Positions 24,922 to 26,675 of a DNA stretch of 26,675 nt are shown here, piece by piece. The notes under the pieces are model-generated. The model saw nothing but the letters and a program-made list of their open reading frames with translations, had not been told where the DNA came from and did no database searches. The stretch covers positions 1 to 26,675 of the forward strand of contig DATGYC010000241.1 in NCBI GenBank assembly GCA_035298385.1. The letters run 5' to 3'. Positions within the stretch are counted from its first letter, which is position 1. Each line of letters starts with the position of its first letter. The stretch comes from DATGYC01 sp035298385. Lineage in GTDB: Bacteria > Bacillota > Sulfobacillia > Symbiobacteriales > Symbiobacteriaceae. Made by a program: the position numbers and the translations under genes.

Positions 24922-25149
24922 ATGCGTACCCGGGCACGCAAGACCACGTATCAGGTCTCCGGGCTTAACTCCGACGCAGCGGCGGCGCGCGTCGAGGTCG
25001 CGTTGCTCGCATTACCATACGTCGTTCGAGTTGTGGTCGATCTGGTCGGTGAGACTGTGACGGTCACACACAGGCCGGATCAGGCGGCAGCTGACCTAGT
25101 CAAGGAGGCCTTGATTGCGCTGGGCTTTGCGAGTGTAGCCAAGGGCTGA
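24922..25149 (+). CDS. Small HMA-fold protein lacking the CxxC metal site
   Basis: A 75-residue protein whose pattern matches heavy-metal-associated (CopZ-like) domains: YQVSGL in strand 1, a helix AAARVEVALLALP, then YVVRVVVDLVGETVTVTH for strands 2-3 and a C-terminal LVKEALIALGF helix-strand. In CopZ the loop reads GMxCxxC. Here it reads GLNSDAA, so both metal-binding cysteines are missing. Metal transfer by the usual route is therefore unlikely. It starts 3 bases after the cysteine-rich paralogue 2, with a poor ribosome site of its own, suggesting translational coupling. A scaffold role or interaction with the cysteine-rich proteins is possible but unproven. Confidence 0.8.
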   Translation: MRTRARKTTYQVSGLNSDAAAARVEVALLALPYVVRVVVDLVGETVTVTHRPDQAAADLVKEALIALGFASVAKG

Positions 25150-25163
25150 ACATCGTGTCAGTA

Positions 25164-25227
25164 GCGAAGCGGTCGCTTCGCCCATCCATAAGGAGCACCT
25201 GGCGCTTCGGCGTCAGGTGCTTTCTTT
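25164..25227 (+). terminator. Double hairpin ending the cysteine-rich operon
   Basis: A first hairpin, GCGAAGC (25164-25170) with GCTTCGC (25175-25181), is followed by a 12-bp stem AGCACCTGGCGC (25194-25205) with GCGTCAGGTGCT (25210-25221). The second has a stable TTCG tetraloop and a TTCTTT tail, so it is the terminator proper. Confidence 0.88.
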
Positions 25228-25303
25228 GTCAGCAGACAAGGGAATTCTGGAAGAGAGGGGGAATTAGGGCTCCCGGACCTGGTTGAGATGGAGGCGTGTA
25301 CGA

Positions 25304-26675
25304 TTGCTACAGACCACGAACCGGCTATTGCCCTATCTAGTGGCGCCCTTGCCCCTGATGGAGCAGGCCGTCATTGCGGCCTACGATCTTGGCTATGCGA
25401 TCGAGGTTGCCCGTCGTGTGGCGGCCTTTGGTGATTATGAGTGGGGCTTCCGCCCGGCGGGGAGTCGGGCTGCGGCTCGCTGTGCCGCGTACTTAGAGGG
25501 CGAGATGCGGCGGATTGGCCTACAGGGGGTGGAGGTACTCGAGTTCCTCCTGGATGGCTGGTCGTTCGAGGGCGCCAGCGTCACCGCCTGGACGGAGGCC
25601 GGTGAGTCGGTCACGCTGCCGGCTGTCGCCTACGGCGGTGCCTGTGGCACGGAGTCCGACGGCTTGACGGGCGAACTGGTCGACTGCGGTACCGGCGCAG
25701 CCGCTGACTATGAGGGGAAGGCCGTCCAGGGGAAGATCGTCCTGATTGAGATGGATTTTGGTGTGGTCAACTGGGCCGCCCAGGTCCTTCTGGAGGCCCA
25801 CCATCAGGGCGCCGCCGGCGTCATCTGCTGGCCAAAGGGCGATTACGCCCAGACGCCCGGGGCGATTCACACCCATGATCTGCAGGCCTGGGCGCCGATC
25901 CCGATGCTGAACGTGAACCATGATGAGGGCCAACGGCTGCGCGGGATGCGGCGGGCCCGCCTTTGGTCGTCCGCTCGGAACCTGCCGGGGGCGACCGGCC
26001 GGAATATCGTAGGCTACCTCCGAGGCACCGAGCGGCCAGAGGAGATCGTGATCATCGGCGATCATTATGATGCGTGGTTCCACGGCTTCTTGGATGATGC
26101 GGTTGGGGTGGGGGGCGTCCTCTCTCTGGCTAAGGCGATGGTCGATGCGGGCTACCAGCCCAAGCGAACGATCGCTTTCGTCCTGCATGACGCGGAGGAG
26201 TACGGCAAGCTGGATTCCCCCTGGGATTGGTGCACTGGGGCTTGGGCGATGCGGGAGCTAAAGCCGGATTGGGCGGGGCGGTCGGTCGGGGCATTAATCT
26301 ACGAGTTGGCGGGCTGCAAGGAGTCGCCGTACTTTGAACTCTACACCTCGCCGGAGAGCGTAGGTCTGGTCGAAGCGGTCCGGAGTCAGGTGGACCTGCG
26401 CGCCTACCCGGAGGGGGTCGTGATTCAGGGGCAGCCGACCTGCTGGGCCGATGGCTTCAGTTACTCGGCGGGGCTGGGCATTCCGTCGATCGGAAACCTG
26501 GAGACGAATCCGGCGGTGAAGAGCCAGTACTACCACACCCGGTTTGACACGGAGGAGCTGCTGGACCCGGAGCGGTACGCGACGACCTTGCTCTTCTTCG
26601 CACTGCTGGCCCTGCGGTTGGATGGCGCTCCGCTGCCGCTGGTTGACCTGGGCGCCACGGCCCAGGCGCTGGCAG
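25304..26675 (+). CDS. M28-family zinc peptidase with PA domain (3' end outside window)
   Basis: At least 457 codons open to the window edge with no stop. It is a metallopeptidase of family M28, which removes N-terminal residues or C-terminal dipeptides. A protease-associated (PA) domain is inserted at about residues 115-210 (VQGKIVLIEMDF, HHQGAAGVICWPKGDY). The catalytic core shows the zinc ligand pattern: GDHYDAW, FLDDAVGVGG, HDAEEYG with the Glu pair, and YYHTRFDTEE with the final His. No signal peptide is visible, so it is probably cytoplasmic. The TTG start at 25304 is chosen because GGAGG (25290-25294) lies 9 bases upstream. An ATG at 25358 is in frame but has no such site. Substrate is unknown. 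Confidence 0.9.
   Translation, partial: MLQTTNRLLPYLVAPLPLMEQAVIAAYDLGYAIEVARRVAAFGDYEWGFRPAGSRAAARCAAYLEGEMRRIGLQGVEVLEFLLDGWSFEGASVTAWTEAGESVTLPAVAYGGACGTESDGLTGELVDCGTGAAADYEGKAVQGKIVLIEMDFGVVNWAAQVLLEAHHQGAAGVICWPKGDYAQTPGAIHTHDLQAWAPIPMLNVNHDEGQRLRGMRRARLWSSARNLPGATGRNIVGYLRGTERPEEIVIIGDHYDAWFHGFLDDAVGVGGVLSLAKAMVDAGYQPKRTIAFVLHDAEEYGKLDSPWDWCTGAWAMRELKPDWAGRSVGALIYELAGCKESPYFELYTSPESVGLVEAVRSQVDLRAYPEGVVIQGQPTCWADGFSYSAGLGIPSIGNLETNPAVKSQYYHTRFDTEELLDPERYATTLLFFALLALRLDGAPLPLVDLGATAQALA

Overview
The window is a high-GC chromosomal segment from a flagellated and probably spore-forming Firmicute. Symbiobacterium-like or a related deep Clostridia/Limnochordia lineage is my best guess. The main argument is gene order: flagellin, flaG, fliD, fliS, fliT, hpf, secA, prfB, then ftsE, ftsX and a CtpA/CtpB protease. 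This is the backbone of the Bacillus subtilis hag-yvyC-fliD-fliS-fliT-yvyD-secA-prfB-ftsE-ftsX-ctpB region. RF2 has the classic programmed +1 frameshift. Most genes start at ATG, GTG or TTG behind strong Shine-Dalgarno sequences and end in strong intrinsic terminators.

Layout. (1) 1-3046: flagellar filament block, with the 3' end of flagellin, FlaG, the FliD cap and the FliS and FliT-like chaperones. (2) 3047-3366: a 320-bp non-coding stretch with a dense cluster of DnaA-box-like 9-mers, an AT-rich element and a sigma-H-like promoter, followed by the ribosome hibernation factor hpf. (3) 4027-8924: an unrecognised nucleotidyltransferase-like protein, secA and a crotonase-fold enzyme. (4) 8977-10404, minus strand: Dps and a ComER/ProC-like dehydrogenase. 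(5) prfB with its recoding site. (6) 11827-18746: a cell-envelope block with a membrane-anchored hypothetical, a DUF5693-type membrane protein, MurJ, CsaB, a WecG/TagA glycosyltransferase and a phosphoesterase. (7) 19086-23305: ftsE, ftsX, an EnvC/PcsB/CwlO-like M23 hydrolase and ctpA, a division and cell-wall hydrolysis module. (8) 23436-25149: two tandem cysteine-rich paralogues and an HMA-fold protein that has lost its CxxC metal site. (9) 25304-end: an M28 aminopeptidase with a PA domain, cut by the window edge.

How the genes work together. The flagellar genes export and assemble the filament. hpf silences ribosomes in stationary phase. secA drives export of the envelope proteins encoded further along. 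The murJ/csaB/tagA block supplies lipid II and secondary wall polymer. FtsEX gates the M23 hydrolase encoded immediately downstream, and CtpA processes exported proteins. The least explained parts are the DnaA-box cluster upstream of hpf, the cysteine-rich pair with its degenerate HMA partner, and a window-wide excess of the palindrome GGGCGCCC. I see no tRNA, rRNA, CRISPR array, insertion sequence or prophage gene.
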